Below, in pieces: positions 20,159 through 28,759 of a DNA stretch of 64,000 bases. The stretch is from an uncultured delta proteobacterium (lineage in GTDB: Bacteria; Desulfobacterota; Desulfobulbia; Desulfobulbales; Desulfocapsaceae), in contig CAIQWD010000066.1 in the NCBI GenBank assembly GCA_903875445.1, positions 93,890 to 157,889 of the forward strand. The letters run 5' to 3'. The notes below the pieces were generated by a model. That model was not told the DNA's origin. It ran no database searches and saw only the letters and a program-made list of their open reading frames with translations. Position numbers and translations under genes: made by a program. The first letter of the stretch is position 1. Each line of letters begins with the position of its first letter.

Positions 20159-22313
20159 AAGAGTGAGGATTGCCTTCCCGGCGATGCCCGCCCGGCGCGA
20201 CAATTCCATCAAAAAAAACATCGTCTTCCGCTGTTTCGCCGAGACGACGGGAAATAGCGGCAAGGGCCTGTCCCTCCGTAGCAAAGATATTGTCTTCGCC
20301 GATCAGCTGATAGAGACCGGTAGCACGCATGACATCAAGAATCTGCTTCTTCAGTCCGGAAAAAACCGCTTCCACTCCCGACTCATGCAACCGTGACAGG
20401 AGATTGTGCAACATTTCCTCCCCGGAGGAATCGAGATAGTTGATGCCGTCTCCCACCACCAGGAGGTATCCGGCCTCTCGCCGGTCGGCAACCGAGCTCA
20501 GAACCGCGTCCTCGAAGTGGGCAACATTGGCAAAGTAGAGCGAGCCATCAAAGCGAATAGCGATGACATGGGGCGAGGTGGCCAGCTGGGGATTGACCTT
20601 GATATCGCGCAGGGTACCGTCTGCGTAGCGACCGAGGATGGCGACCCGTGGTGCCATGGTCCGGTACAGGTAGAGGCCGATGGACAGCGCGGCACCGACT
20701 ATGATGCCCTTGTCGAGATGGGGCGCAGCCAGGAGAGTGATGACGAAGGTGACGATTGCGACAACGCCGTCGGCTCGGCTGGCCTTCCAAGTTTGTTTGA
20801 GGGCCTGGATGGTCACCAGGCCGGCAACCGCCAGGAGGTTGTTGGCGGCGAGTACGGCTTGCGGCAGATGGTAGATCAGGGAAGTGAGAAACAGCAGGGT
20901 GATGGCGATGAAGATCCCGTTGAAAACCATGGCAAAGCCGGTTTTCGCACCGGCTTGCAGATTGACGGCGGAAGCGGTGAAGGAGCCGCAGGCCGGGTAG
21001 CATTGAAAAAAGGAGCCGCCGATATTGGCCAGTCCCTGACCGATCAGTTCCTGGTTAGGGTCGATGTGCTGTTTGGCCTTGCCGGCTATGGCCTTGGCCA
21101 TGGAGATCGATTCCATGAAGGCAACCAGGGCGATGACCAGGGCGGAGGACAGCAGCTGGAGGACACCGTCGAGACTGAAGGCGGGCAGGCGAAACGAGGG
21201 GAGGCCCAAAGGAATTACACCGACTACATCACCGCCGCCGACTAATTTCACCTCCCCTTTTTCTATTCTTTTGACATGCCAGCGACGACTATCGGTTTTT
21301 ATGCCGGCCGGCACCTTGCCCTCCTGATGCAGGAGCACCGCTTGATCCTTTCCGCCGACAGTCCGGACAAAGGAGAGCAGGTTGATATCGTGCAACAGCT
21401 TGTCCTTTTCCTCCTCAAGTGCCTTGCTGTCGAGTTCGAGCAGATCGAGTCGATAGCGGAGATCCGCAGCAGCTCTGGTATCATGAATTTTCGTCGCCTG
21501 GCGCAACTGCCCGGAAAGGCTGGCTGCATTGGCGTTAAGTTCACTGATTTGTTGGGAAAAACTACTGTACATGCTGATCATCTCCCCGGTTTCCGGGGTA
21601 GCAATTTCGCTGATTTTGCAGGTTGCATTCTGTTCGTAACCAACCAGGGCGCTTAAAAGAGTAGTGATAGCCATAACTACCAGGATACCCGGTTTTGCCA
21701 GGATCGATATCTTTTTTATGGCGAGCATCAGCCCGAGGCTGAAAAGCGACATGGCCAGGGTAGGCAGATGGGTTTGCGGGAGAAATCTGAGCATCTCCCA
21801 GATGTCTTTCAAAAAGAAATCGCTACGCCCTTTTGGAAGTCCAAGCATCATGTCCAACTGAGAGAGACCGATGATGATCGCTGCGGCGTTCATGAACCCG
21901 AGAATAACCGGGTGGGAGACGAAGTTGACGATACTGCCGAGCTTGACCACTCCGAGAAGGAACTGGATGATACCCACCAGCAAGGTGAGCAGTAAGGCCA
22001 GGCCGACGTACTCCTCGGTATTGGGCATGGCCAGAGGCATGACGGCGGCGGCGGTCATGAGCGAAATGATAGCGACCGGGCCGGTGGCCAGCTGCCGTGA
22101 CGAACCCCATAAGGCCCCGAGGATTGCCGGTACAAAGGCGGTATAGAGACCGAATTGCAGGGGCAGACCGGATAGTTGGGCATAGGCCATCGCCTTCGGT
22201 GCCAGCACCAGGGCGCCGGTAAGGCCGGCTATCAGGTCGCCCCGCAGGATGCTGATCTGCACCGGAAACCAGAGAAGAAAGGGAAAAAAACGAACGAACA
22301 ACTTGTTTGTCAT
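20142..22313 (-). CDS. SulP-family anion transporter with coiled-coil insert and STAS domain
   Basis: 723-residue inner-membrane transporter (ATG at 22313; a TTG 12 nt upstream also fits). N-terminal SulP signatures are ILRGDLIAGLTGALVLAPKA and ATGPVAIISLMTAAAV. A STAS domain follows the membrane part (about 575-680), with VVGDGINYLDSSGEEML. Unusually, about 135 residues at 230-365 interrupt the transport domain with a polar, heptad-like region, so the protein is longer than the usual 550-600. The class is typical of sulfate or bicarbonate carriers; the substrate is unknown. Upstream on the same strand is a universal stress protein gene. Confidence 0.92.
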   Translation of the reverse strand: MTNKLFVRFFPFLLWFPVQISILRGDLIAGLTGALVLAPKAMAYAQLSGLPLQFGLYTAFVPAILGALWGSSRQLATGPVAIISLMTAAAVMPLAMPNTEEYVGLALLLTLLVGIIQFLLGVVKLGSIVNFVSHPVILGFMNAAAIIIGLSQLDMMLGLPKGRSDFFLKDIWEMLRFLPQTHLPTLAMSLFSLGLMLAIKKISILAKPGILVVMAITTLLSALVGYEQNATCKISEIATPETGEMISMYSSFSQQISELNANAASLSGQLRQATKIHDTRAAADLRYRLDLLELDSKALEEEKDKLLHDINLLSFVRTVGGKDQAVLLHQEGKVPAGIKTDSRRWHVKRIEKGEVKLVGGGDVVGVIPLGLPSFRLPAFSLDGVLQLLSSALVIALVAFMESISMAKAIAGKAKQHIDPNQELIGQGLANIGGSFFQCYPACGSFTASAVNLQAGAKTGFAMVFNGIFIAITLLFLTSLIYHLPQAVLAANNLLAVAGLVTIQALKQTWKASRADGVVAIVTFVITLLAAPHLDKGIIVGAALSIGLYLYRTMAPRVAILGRYADGTLRDIKVNPQLATSPHVIAIRFDGSLYFANVAHFEDAVLSSVADRREAGYLLVVGDGINYLDSSGEEMLHNLLSRLHESGVEAVFSGLKKQILDVMRATGLYQLIGEDNIFATEGQALAAISRRLGETAEDDVFFDGIVAPGGHRREGNPHSFKLDS

Positions 22314-22401
22314 GGGGATCACCAAAAAGAGCCGAAAAGGGTTCCGTAATCCTCTGGTACATGCCGCCCTTTTTAAAGGGGTGGCGAGGGTATGTGTTGT
22401 C

Positions 22402-23253
22402 TTAGGTGTTGACCACCAAAACCGCGCAATGCGCTCCGCCGGTGACGTTTTTCGTCACTTGGCCGAGGAGCTTTCTGGCAATGCCGCGCTTGCCTTGACC
22501 ACCGATTAAAATCATATCCATTTGCCGTTCCCGCGCCGCCCGGACGATGAGCTCACAAGGAACGCCTACCTGCACCAGGGGTTTGCAGACCACCTGCGGT
22601 CCTGTTTGCTGGAGCCGAAGGCACAGGGCATCAACTATCCGTTGCATCTTGGGTGCATCGGCCTCAAGCTTGGTCACCGACATAACAGTCAGTTCCTGCA
22701 GGGTGGCGCATCGTTGTCCGAGGCTCAGAGCCTCATCAACTGCCTTCAAGGCACCCGGCGAGTTATCTATGGCAAGCAGCACACGGGCGCCTGAACTGAT
22801 GAAGTCCTTCGGCACCACCAGTACCCGGGGGAAGCCAAGGTCGAGGACCCTGGATGTCATCCGGCCGATCAAAAGCGATAACCGACCGGCCTTGCCATGC
22901 CGGCCCATGAGAATGACATCCGCCTTGCGTAGACGAGCCTGTTCGATGATGGCCTTTTCCGGGTTGCTTGCTCCGATGATGATGATTTCGACTTCCACGC
23001 CGCTATCCTTGGCCATTTTGCGGAGATGATCGAAGTAGGGCTCCAGTTCCCGGCGGCACGTCCGTAACGCAGAGTCGGCCGATTTCAGGGATTCGGCATT
23101 AATTTTTACGACGTGCAGGGCAAAGACCTTGGCACTGCAGGCCTGACCGAAGAAAATTGCCTCCTGGACCGCGCCATCGCTGTAATTGGAGCCGTCGGTT
23201 GCCAGCAGCAGGGTTTTTGCCTCACCGAGAAGGCTTGTTGAAAAGCGTTCCAT
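22402..23253 (-). CDS. Universal stress protein, tandem UspA domains
   Basis: 283-residue cytosolic protein with two UspA folds (about 10-150 and 155-283). Domain 1 opens with KTLLLATDGSNYSDGAVQEA and ends with the nucleotide-binding GRHGKAGRLSLLIGRMTSRV. Domain 2 opens with RVLLAIDNSPGALKAVDEA and ends with GGQGKRGIARKLLGQVTKNV. Both G-2x-G-9x-G(S/T) style motifs suggest ATP binding. The ATG at 23253 has AGGAG 7 nt upstream; the frame extends 9 codons further without support. Likely co-transcribed with the sulP gene 88 nt downstream. The gap between them has a hairpin near 22363-22386 that might tune expression. Confidence 0.93.
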   Translation of the reverse strand: MERFSTSLLGEAKTLLLATDGSNYSDGAVQEAIFFGQACSAKVFALHVVKINAESLKSADSALRTCRRELEPYFDHLRKMAKDSGVEVEIIIIGASNPEKAIIEQARLRKADVILMGRHGKAGRLSLLIGRMTSRVLDLGFPRVLVVPKDFISSGARVLLAIDNSPGALKAVDEALSLGQRCATLQELTVMSVTKLEADAPKMQRIVDALCLRLQQTGPQVVCKPLVQVGVPCELIVRAARERQMDMILIGGQGKRGIARKLLGQVTKNVTGGAHCAVLVVNT

Positions 23254-23470
23254 GGGATCTCCTTTACAAAGGGTATTCAATTATCTTGGAAAATACCACC
23301 AGTGCGATGCCAATACAAGTTCCTCATGGTTTCATCTGGTTTTCAAAAAACGTACGAAAGGCGGGTTAAACGCCTTTTGTGACGAGAGCCATCCCGACCG
23401 CCGCAAGCCTCTCATTTTATCCCATAATTACTTGCAATTGATGCAGCAAGCGATTATATAACAGTGGCCT

Positions 23471-24574
23471 ATGTTTACCCCTAACTGTCTCCCTCTCCTC
23501 ATCGGCAGCCTGCCGCTTACCGACCACGTCGAGGCACTCCAGCTCATTTTAGGCCACACCCCGGACATCCCCCTGTGGCCGCAACTCCCGAAAAATCCAC
23601 GCGAAGGGATGATCCGCCAGTTTCTCACCGGTTTTCCCGGCCTGGTCGATGACGGGAAGAATTACCGGATCGATACCGGCAGTCCCGATTTTACCGAGGC
23701 AATGACCGCCTTTTACGACGAGTATCTGCAGGCGGTTGAGGATCCGGTGTATCTCAAAACCTCTCGTTTTGCCCTGGGAACGGACTCCGCTGCCGGTTTT
23801 TTCACCTTGATGGAGTATCTTAGCACTACGAAGACGCCACCGCTGACCGTCAAGGGACAAGTTACCGGCCCGATCACCACAGGAATCGGGGTCAAAGACG
23901 GCAACGGCAACTCGATCCTTTATGAGGATAATCTGCGAGACATACTTGTCAAGCTCCTTGCCCAGAAAGCCAGCTGGCAAGTCGGGGAATTGCGGCGATT
24001 TACCGACCTGACACCCCCGATCATCTTTATCGACGAACCGGGCCTGGTGAGTTTTGGCTCAAGCGGCTTTTCCGGGGTATCTCTTGCGATGGTCAGTCTC
24101 GCCGTTGCCGAAGTTATCACCGCCATCAAAGGTGCCGGAGGCCTTGCCGGGGTGCATATCTGCGCCAATGGCGACTGGGGACCGGTCCTCACCTCGGAAA
24201 CCGACATCATCAGCTTTGACGCCTATTCCTATTTCGATAATTTCATCCTTTACAAGGAACAGCTTTGCGCTTTCCTCGCCCGCGGCGGCATCCTCGCCTG
24301 GGGCATTGTCCCGACCGGCGACCCGCTGGCGGTGGCTGAGGAATCGACCAATGCACTTTTTAATAAATGGCTGGTACAGTTAGAACGCTTAGCCGCTTTT
24401 GGTTTCAGCGAACAACAACTGATGACTCAGACTCTCATCGCCCCATCCTGCGGCACGGGATCGCTCTCTATCGAACTTGCCCGCAAGGTACTGGCAATGA
24501 CCGGTGAACTGTCACAGATGGCGAGAACGCTCCTGATGGACAAGCATGTTAACGATATAATTTTGCAGAGATAA
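23471..24574 (+). CDS. Methionine synthase II / UROD-like protein
   Basis: 367-residue cytosolic protein of the UROD/MetE-like superfamily. A TIM-barrel pattern is visible, and candidate zinc ligands are H and C in GVHICANGDWG and C in APSCGTGSLS. Related enzymes transfer methyl groups to thiols or from corrinoids. It lacks the N-terminal half of true MetE, so a methyl-transfer role is plausible but unproven. It starts at ATG 23471 and no partner gene is adjacent. Part of this gene (about 23659-23790) has a diverged second copy at 26341-26472, described separately. Confidence 0.78.
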   Translation: MFTPNCLPLLIGSLPLTDHVEALQLILGHTPDIPLWPQLPKNPREGMIRQFLTGFPGLVDDGKNYRIDTGSPDFTEAMTAFYDEYLQAVEDPVYLKTSRFALGTDSAAGFFTLMEYLSTTKTPPLTVKGQVTGPITTGIGVKDGNGNSILYEDNLRDILVKLLAQKASWQVGELRRFTDLTPPIIFIDEPGLVSFGSSGFSGVSLAMVSLAVAEVITAIKGAGGLAGVHICANGDWGPVLTSETDIISFDAYSYFDNFILYKEQLCAFLARGGILAWGIVPTGDPLAVAEESTNALFNKWLVQLERLAAFGFSEQQLMTQTLIAPSCGTGSLSIELARKVLAMTGELSQMARTLLMDKHVNDIILQR

Positions 24575-25054
24575 AGAGTTTTTCTTGGAAGCAATAACAC
24601 AAAATTGTGCTTTCAGGATTTAAACCACCATTGCAGCAATGGCCCGAATAATTCCTCCTGATTTCTGGAAATACATCAGTTTTCCGGAATTTTGATATGC
24701 AAAAGCCCGATGGAGAGTTATGACAGTGATCCGCTCAGTAACCAGAGTGTCACCAAGCCAAGGCGATTTTTCGGACAATTTCAAAGTTGGTGTTTTATGG
24801 GGATCGAAAATATCAACGATGGGTTCCTCTAAAACTCTCTGTAATTCAAGCATTATTTTAAAAGATTACTTGAATGATGAGCTATCCGGCACGATAGTTT
24901 TCCTCAACGAAAGCTGCCGGCGCTGGAACGAAGCCTCTCGGTTTGCTGGTCTTAACCAGTATACTGGTCTAGTTTTTGCAACGACCGAGATAATAACATT
25001 GATGATTTTTTCACAGAGCATGTTTCAAGCAAAGAAAGGGGGGAAAGAACTTTT
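24575..25054. other. Intergenic region with two weak overlapping reading frames
   Basis: About 480 nt before the PEP-CTERM gene. A plus-strand frame (24720-25058, 112 codons) ends in an ATGA overlap with the next gene, and a minus-strand frame (24620-24853, 77 codons) overlaps it. Neither matches a family I know, neither has a clear ribosome site, and they cannot easily both be real. Imperfect copies of an ACTGGT/ACCAGT element around 24945-24975 could be an operator. The region should contain the promoter of the PEP-CTERM gene. Confidence 0.4.
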
Positions 25055-25927
25055 ATGAAAATACAAAAAGAATCGAAACAATCGGTTAAACGAATTGTAT
25101 ATGCATCTGCTGCATTACTTATGCTGGCAATCGGAGTGCAAGGTCAGGCTCAGGCTTATACGATGTCAACTGTCTCCGCCAACTTATCAACATCAGAACT
25201 GACCACTAACTTGAATAACGTCTCCGACCCGGCTGGTGACGTTGCCGCCCATGACGGCTATGCTGGTGCTCAACACGACTCCTCCGAGTGGAATCAACTC
25301 GGACGCTCCAACACCGCAGATGACGGCGTACGCTGGTCCGTCAATGGGGGCGCATTTGGAAATGCTGCCATCGTAGCAACTGGCGCATTCACCATCAAAT
25401 TCCAAATAGACCTGTGGAGTGCAGGCTATGGGCGACACGATTACGACCAGGTCAAGGCGTGGGTAGATTGGAACAATGATAAATATTTTCAAAATGACAA
25501 TCAGGTCAACCCACTCACAAACCCCAACACCTATGTTGCCAATGAAACAATCCTAGCGGGTCAATACTTTAAACACCAGGATCAAATTCTTGCGGATCCA
25601 TCGGGCTTCAATGACAGGATAACTCAAAATTATAATCATGATACGATGACCACCTTCACCACCGACAGTTATACGGTTACCACCGCGATGCTTGACAGCT
25701 TGACCAAAAATGGCTTCGCTGGATACGAGCTTCGGGCACGATCCCAGTGCAATCATGTAATTTACAACCAAATGGACCCCTACACCACGCTTGCTCAAGG
25801 GGAGGCCGAGGATTATCTTATCAAGATTACCGATGCAAGGAACCCTGTCCCGGAACCGGCCACCATGCTCCTTTTCGGAACGGGTATAGCAGGCTTGGCT
25901 TCTCTAAGACGTCGTAAGAAAGCATAA
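25055..25927 (+). CDS. PEP-CTERM sorting-signal protein with GEVED-like domain
   Basis: 290-residue exported protein. The N-terminus is a Sec signal peptide (basic MKIQKESKQSVKR, hydrophobic core to about 28, AQA cleavage site before YTMS). The C-terminus is a complete PEP-CTERM tail: VPEPATMLLFGTGIAGLASL followed by RRRKKA, which exosortase/EpsH systems recognise and which usually goes with exopolysaccharide. The middle contains a GEVED-like module, with VKAWVDWNNDKYF and AQGEAEDYLIKI. A GGGGG site lies about 8 nt before the ATG. No exosortase gene is in the window. A rho-independent terminator follows. Confidence 0.93.
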   Translation: MKIQKESKQSVKRIVYASAALLMLAIGVQGQAQAYTMSTVSANLSTSELTTNLNNVSDPAGDVAAHDGYAGAQHDSSEWNQLGRSNTADDGVRWSVNGGAFGNAAIVATGAFTIKFQIDLWSAGYGRHDYDQVKAWVDWNNDKYFQNDNQVNPLTNPNTYVANETILAGQYFKHQDQILADPSGFNDRITQNYNHDTMTTFTTDSYTVTTAMLDSLTKNGFAGYELRARSQCNHVIYNQMDPYTTLAQGEAEDYLIKITDARNPVPEPATMLLFGTGIAGLASLRRRKKA

Positions 25928-25955
25928 GATCCATCTCAGAATAACACCAAAAATT

Positions 25956-25988
25956 AGGCAGGCCATTCATTTGGTTCTGCCTTTTTTA
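25956..25988 (+). terminator. Rho-independent terminator of the PEP-CTERM gene
   Basis: Stem AGGCAG / CTGCCT, extended inward by GCC pairing with GGT around a short loop, followed by a T-rich run. It lies 28 nt after the stop codon. Confidence 0.8.
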
Positions 25989-26074
25989 TTGCAACGTCAT
26001 TTGTGTTTTCCGAACAAACATTTTCCGACAGGATCGGTTAACGGGTGAACTTGCCGGAAATTCGCGGGGAAAAA

Positions 26075-26130
26075 TTAACTCACCTGCACGAAAACCTTCT
26101 TCAAAGCCCCACAAACCGGGCATTTCCATT
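26075..26130 (-). pseudogene. Rubrerythrin 3'-end fragment (direct-repeat copy)
   Basis: On the minus strand this reads KCPVCGALKKVFVQVS and stop, almost the same as the C-terminus of the intact rubrerythrin at 36235-36735 (KCPVCGALKKVFVQVD). At DNA level, 26082-26126 matches 36242-36286 at 43 of 45 positions, in the same orientation. The rest of the gene is absent. It forms the left member of a direct repeat bracketing the glycan cluster. Confidence 0.8.
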
Positions 26131-26325
26131 GCTGGAGTGCCCAGTCCAACTCCACTGGTGCAATTCGAATCAATACGTTTCGTATGGTGCTCCTGTCACA
26201 TCTTGTTGCGGAAGCGGGAAACCGGATAACAACAGACGACTATTGTGCTCCAAGAGTTGCACGAAGACTAGCTTCGATGTTTGCCGCGTGTTACTGTAGC
26301 CATTTCGAATTCGCTGATATCCTTT

Positions 26326-26475
26326 GGTGTTGCCGATTGTAAGGACTACCGGATCGATACCGACAGTCCCGGTTTTACCGAGGCAATGACCGCCTTTTAC
26401 GGCGAGTATTTGCATCCGATTGAGGGTCCGGCGTATCTCAGGAGCTCTTGCTTTGCTCTGGGAATGGGTTCTTGA
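26326..26475 (+). pseudogene. Fragment of the MetE/UROD-like gene
   Basis: About 49 codons that read like residues 60-110 of the intact protein encoded at 23471-24574; compare YRIDTDSPGFTEAMTAFYGE here with YRIDTGSPDFTEAMTAFYDE there. Over 131 nt the DNA is about 85% identical by eye, so it is an old or horizontally acquired copy rather than a fresh duplication. The frame closes at TGA 26473-26475, and there is neither a start nor the zinc-ligand region. Confidence 0.8.
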
Positions 26476-26507
26476 AGCTATGCAAAAAACAGATACAAGG
26501 AATTCGC

Positions 26508-27659
26508 ATGAAGGTGCATGAACGTATCAAGGCAATCTGCAGGGCACCAAGACTTACCTGGGATATCCTTGTCCGAGGTCTGTACTGCTTTGTATACGAC
26601 CAAATGCCGATGACTATCCGGGACATGAGTTTGCACAAACGCATAAACCTCTTCCGCTCCGGAGTCAACCTCCTCCACCGGCGCCTGCAAGCCTGGAGCA
26701 TGCCTCTGCACATGCAGTTTGAATTGACCAATTATTGCAATTTGCAGTGTCCCGTTTGCCCCACCGGGATCAAGGCTATCGAGCGAAAACCGCAAGCAAT
26801 GTCTCCGGAGATTTTTCAACAGGTAATTGATGAGGTTGGACCTTATCTTCTGACTGCCTCTTTATGGGGCTGGGGAGAGCCGAATCTGCATCCGCAATTG
26901 CAGCAGATTTTAAAAGCCGCCAGAAGACACCGGTTTGCCGTACTTCTCTCGACAAACGGACAAAATCTTCATGATGAAAAAGTCATCAATGCCATCATCG
27001 AAGAGCCTCCCACCTATCTTATTGTGGCCATAGATGGCTTGACCGATGAGACAAACAGCACGTTTCGCAAAGGTGCAAAACTTGAAAATGCCTTAGAGGG
27101 CGTCCGCAAACTTGCTGAATTAAAACGACAGCGGGATACTTTTCTCCCGGTTCTCCACATGCGCTTTATCGTCATGAAACACAATCAACATCAAGTTCAT
27201 CTTTTGCAAGAATTCGCCGAAAAACACCATTTCGACCTTTTGACGGTTCGAACTTTATCAATCATCGATACGGCTTGCCCGGATAAAGGGCATCGGGATT
27301 TGCTTCCCGACGATGCCACCTTCCGTGCATATACCTACAACTGCCAATCCCGCGTTCCGAAGAAAGATTTTTATTGCTTGGAACCCTTTTGGTTTCCCAC
27401 CCTCTTTGCGGACGGTACAGTAGTATCTTGCGACCAAGACTATAATGCCCGACTGCCCATGGGACGGATGAGTGAATCAAAGGATTTCCGGACAATCTGG
27501 TTCGGTGAAAATGCCCGGAAAGTTCGCAAAACGGTGAGGGATAAATCAGAAACCTTAAGCTTTTGTCGTAACTGCCCTTACCGGGACAGGGAAACCACCG
27601 ACTGCAGCATTAAAGCCCATATCATCAACCATAACATCCTCTATGACAACCTGATATGA
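26508..27659 (+). CDS. Radical SAM protein with SPASM-like C-terminus
   Basis: 383-residue radical S-adenosylmethionine enzyme. The 4Fe-4S/SAM site is in FELTNYCNLQCPVCPTG (Cys-x3-Cys-x2-Cys, around residues 77-84), followed by the SAM-binding GWGEPNLHP. The C-terminal part has spaced cysteines (VSCDQDYN, SFCRNCPYRD, DCS) typical of SPASM/Twitch auxiliary clusters. Such proteins modify peptides or small molecules, and some occur in glycan clusters. The ATG at 26508 has AAGG upstream; the frame extends further up into the pseudogene junction. First gene of the plus-strand glycan operon, coupled to the next by ATGA. Confidence 0.9.
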   Translation: MKVHERIKAICRAPRLTWDILVRGLYCFVYDQMPMTIRDMSLHKRINLFRSGVNLLHRRLQAWSMPLHMQFELTNYCNLQCPVCPTGIKAIERKPQAMSPEIFQQVIDEVGPYLLTASLWGWGEPNLHPQLQQILKAARRHRFAVLLSTNGQNLHDEKVINAIIEEPPTYLIVAIDGLTDETNSTFRKGAKLENALEGVRKLAELKRQRDTFLPVLHMRFIVMKHNQHQVHLLQEFAEKHHFDLLTVRTLSIIDTACPDKGHRDLLPDDATFRAYTYNCQSRVPKKDFYCLEPFWFPTLFADGTVVSCDQDYNARLPMGRMSESKDFRTIWFGENARKVRKTVRDKSETLSFCRNCPYRDRETTDCSIKAHIINHNILYDNLI

Positions 27660-28759
27660 ACAGCAAGGGGCCAAAACTGAAAATCGGCCTGATCGGCTGT
27701 GGTAAGGTGGCAAGGGAACATCACCTGCCGACCCTTGCCCGCATCTCTTCGGCAGAGGTGGTTGCGGTTGCCGATCTCTGTGCAGCCAGGATGAATCTTC
27801 CTGAACTGAGAACCCCTCGCATAAAAAAATACCGGACTGCCGGTGAATTGTTAGCGGACCCTTTGGTCGAGGCCGTCGGAGTGTTGACCGATACTCCCAG
27901 TCACTATGCCATCGGTTTGGCGGCCCTCCAGGCCGGCAAACATGTATTCATGGAAAAACCCCTTGCCCTTTCACGGCAGGAGTGTGATGAGTTTGTCGAC
28001 GCAGGCCGGACATCGGGTAAAAAAACTATGGTCTGTTTTAATCTGAGGTGGCATAGGTTGATACTGCAAGCAAGAAAAATAATTTCCTCAGGACGTCTTG
28101 GTTCAATCAAGGCAATCCGGAGCACTTACACCCATTTCCGGGATGGGGGCGATGCCCCCGACTGGCACCGGAAGTTATGTTTTGGCGGTGGGGTAACCTT
28201 TAATGAAAGCATCCATCATATCGATCTTTGGCGGTATTTATTGAAACAAGAAATCAAGGAGGTGTTTGCCTTTCATACTTCCTCGGCGGCTTATGAAGAT
28301 GAGACAAGTATTGTCGGTGCCCGATTATCCGCAGGAACTTTGGCGACCGTAACCAATACCTTTCAGACTAGTCCAACCAGTGAAATCGAAATCCTTGGTG
28401 CAAAAGGGCGATTGCTTGTCCGTCTTTATCAATTCGACGGGCTGAGGTTTTATTCTCACGATGAGTATCCGGGATCATTGCCGGTAAGAATCAGAGGGAT
28501 TTTGCAAGCCTTCAGGCAAGGTGCCGACTCTTTGCCTGCCTTGACCAGGGGTGGGGGCTTCGGAGAAACATTTTATCACGCCTGGAACCATTTTATTGAT
28601 TGTGTTTTATCGGATAAACAACCAGAATGCAGCCTTGATGACGGTCGACAGGGTGTGCTGGTGACGCTCGCCGCAATACAATCATTTCGAACCAAGCAGC
28701 TGGTTGCCGTCAACGGAGACAACCGATTACCATGCCGACAAACGAGCCAACTCCCTTAA
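27656..28759 (+). CDS. Gfo/Idh/MocA-family oxidoreductase
   Basis: 367-residue NAD(P)-dependent sugar or nucleotide-sugar dehydrogenase candidate. The Rossmann fold begins with IGLIGCGKVAREHHLPTL. The family signature EKPLAL follows at about 101-106, and a C-terminal substrate domain includes GGGVTFNESIHHIDLWRYL with the usual catalytic-region His residues. It overlaps both the radical SAM gene (4 nt) and the next glycosyltransferase (28 nt), so it is translated with them. Likely prepares a modified sugar for the cluster; the substrate is unknown. Confidence 0.92.
   Translation: MNSKGPKLKIGLIGCGKVAREHHLPTLARISSAEVVAVADLCAARMNLPELRTPRIKKYRTAGELLADPLVEAVGVLTDTPSHYAIGLAALQAGKHVFMEKPLALSRQECDEFVDAGRTSGKKTMVCFNLRWHRLILQARKIISSGRLGSIKAIRSTYTHFRDGGDAPDWHRKLCFGGGVTFNESIHHIDLWRYLLKQEIKEVFAFHTSSAAYEDETSIVGARLSAGTLATVTNTFQTSPTSEIEILGAKGRLLVRLYQFDGLRFYSHDEYPGSLPVRIRGILQAFRQGADSLPALTRGGGFGETFYHAWNHFIDCVLSDKQPECSLDDGRQGVLVTLAAIQSFRTKQLVAVNGDNRLPCRQTSQLP

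Larger units (their letters stand above)
25989..26507. other. Junction region with gene fragments left of the glycan cluster
   Basis: Gap of about 520 nt between the PEP-CTERM terminator and the radical SAM gene. It holds a minus-strand copy of the 3' end of rubrerythrin (26075-26130) and a plus-strand copy of an internal part of the MetE-like gene (26326-26475), annotated separately. The DNA between them (26131-26325) is open for 55 codons on the minus strand in frame with the rubrerythrin tail, without a recognisable family. It has the look of a recombination scar rather than a promoter region. Confidence 0.55.

Noticed and set aside
24620..25058. Two opposing open frames as real genes
   Set aside because: They overlap on opposite strands, match no known family and lack ribosome sites; left as an unresolved region.
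26045..26299. Plus-strand open frame in the junction region
   Set aside because: Cys- and Ser-rich text typical of an antisense frame over the rubrerythrin tail; no start site or family.
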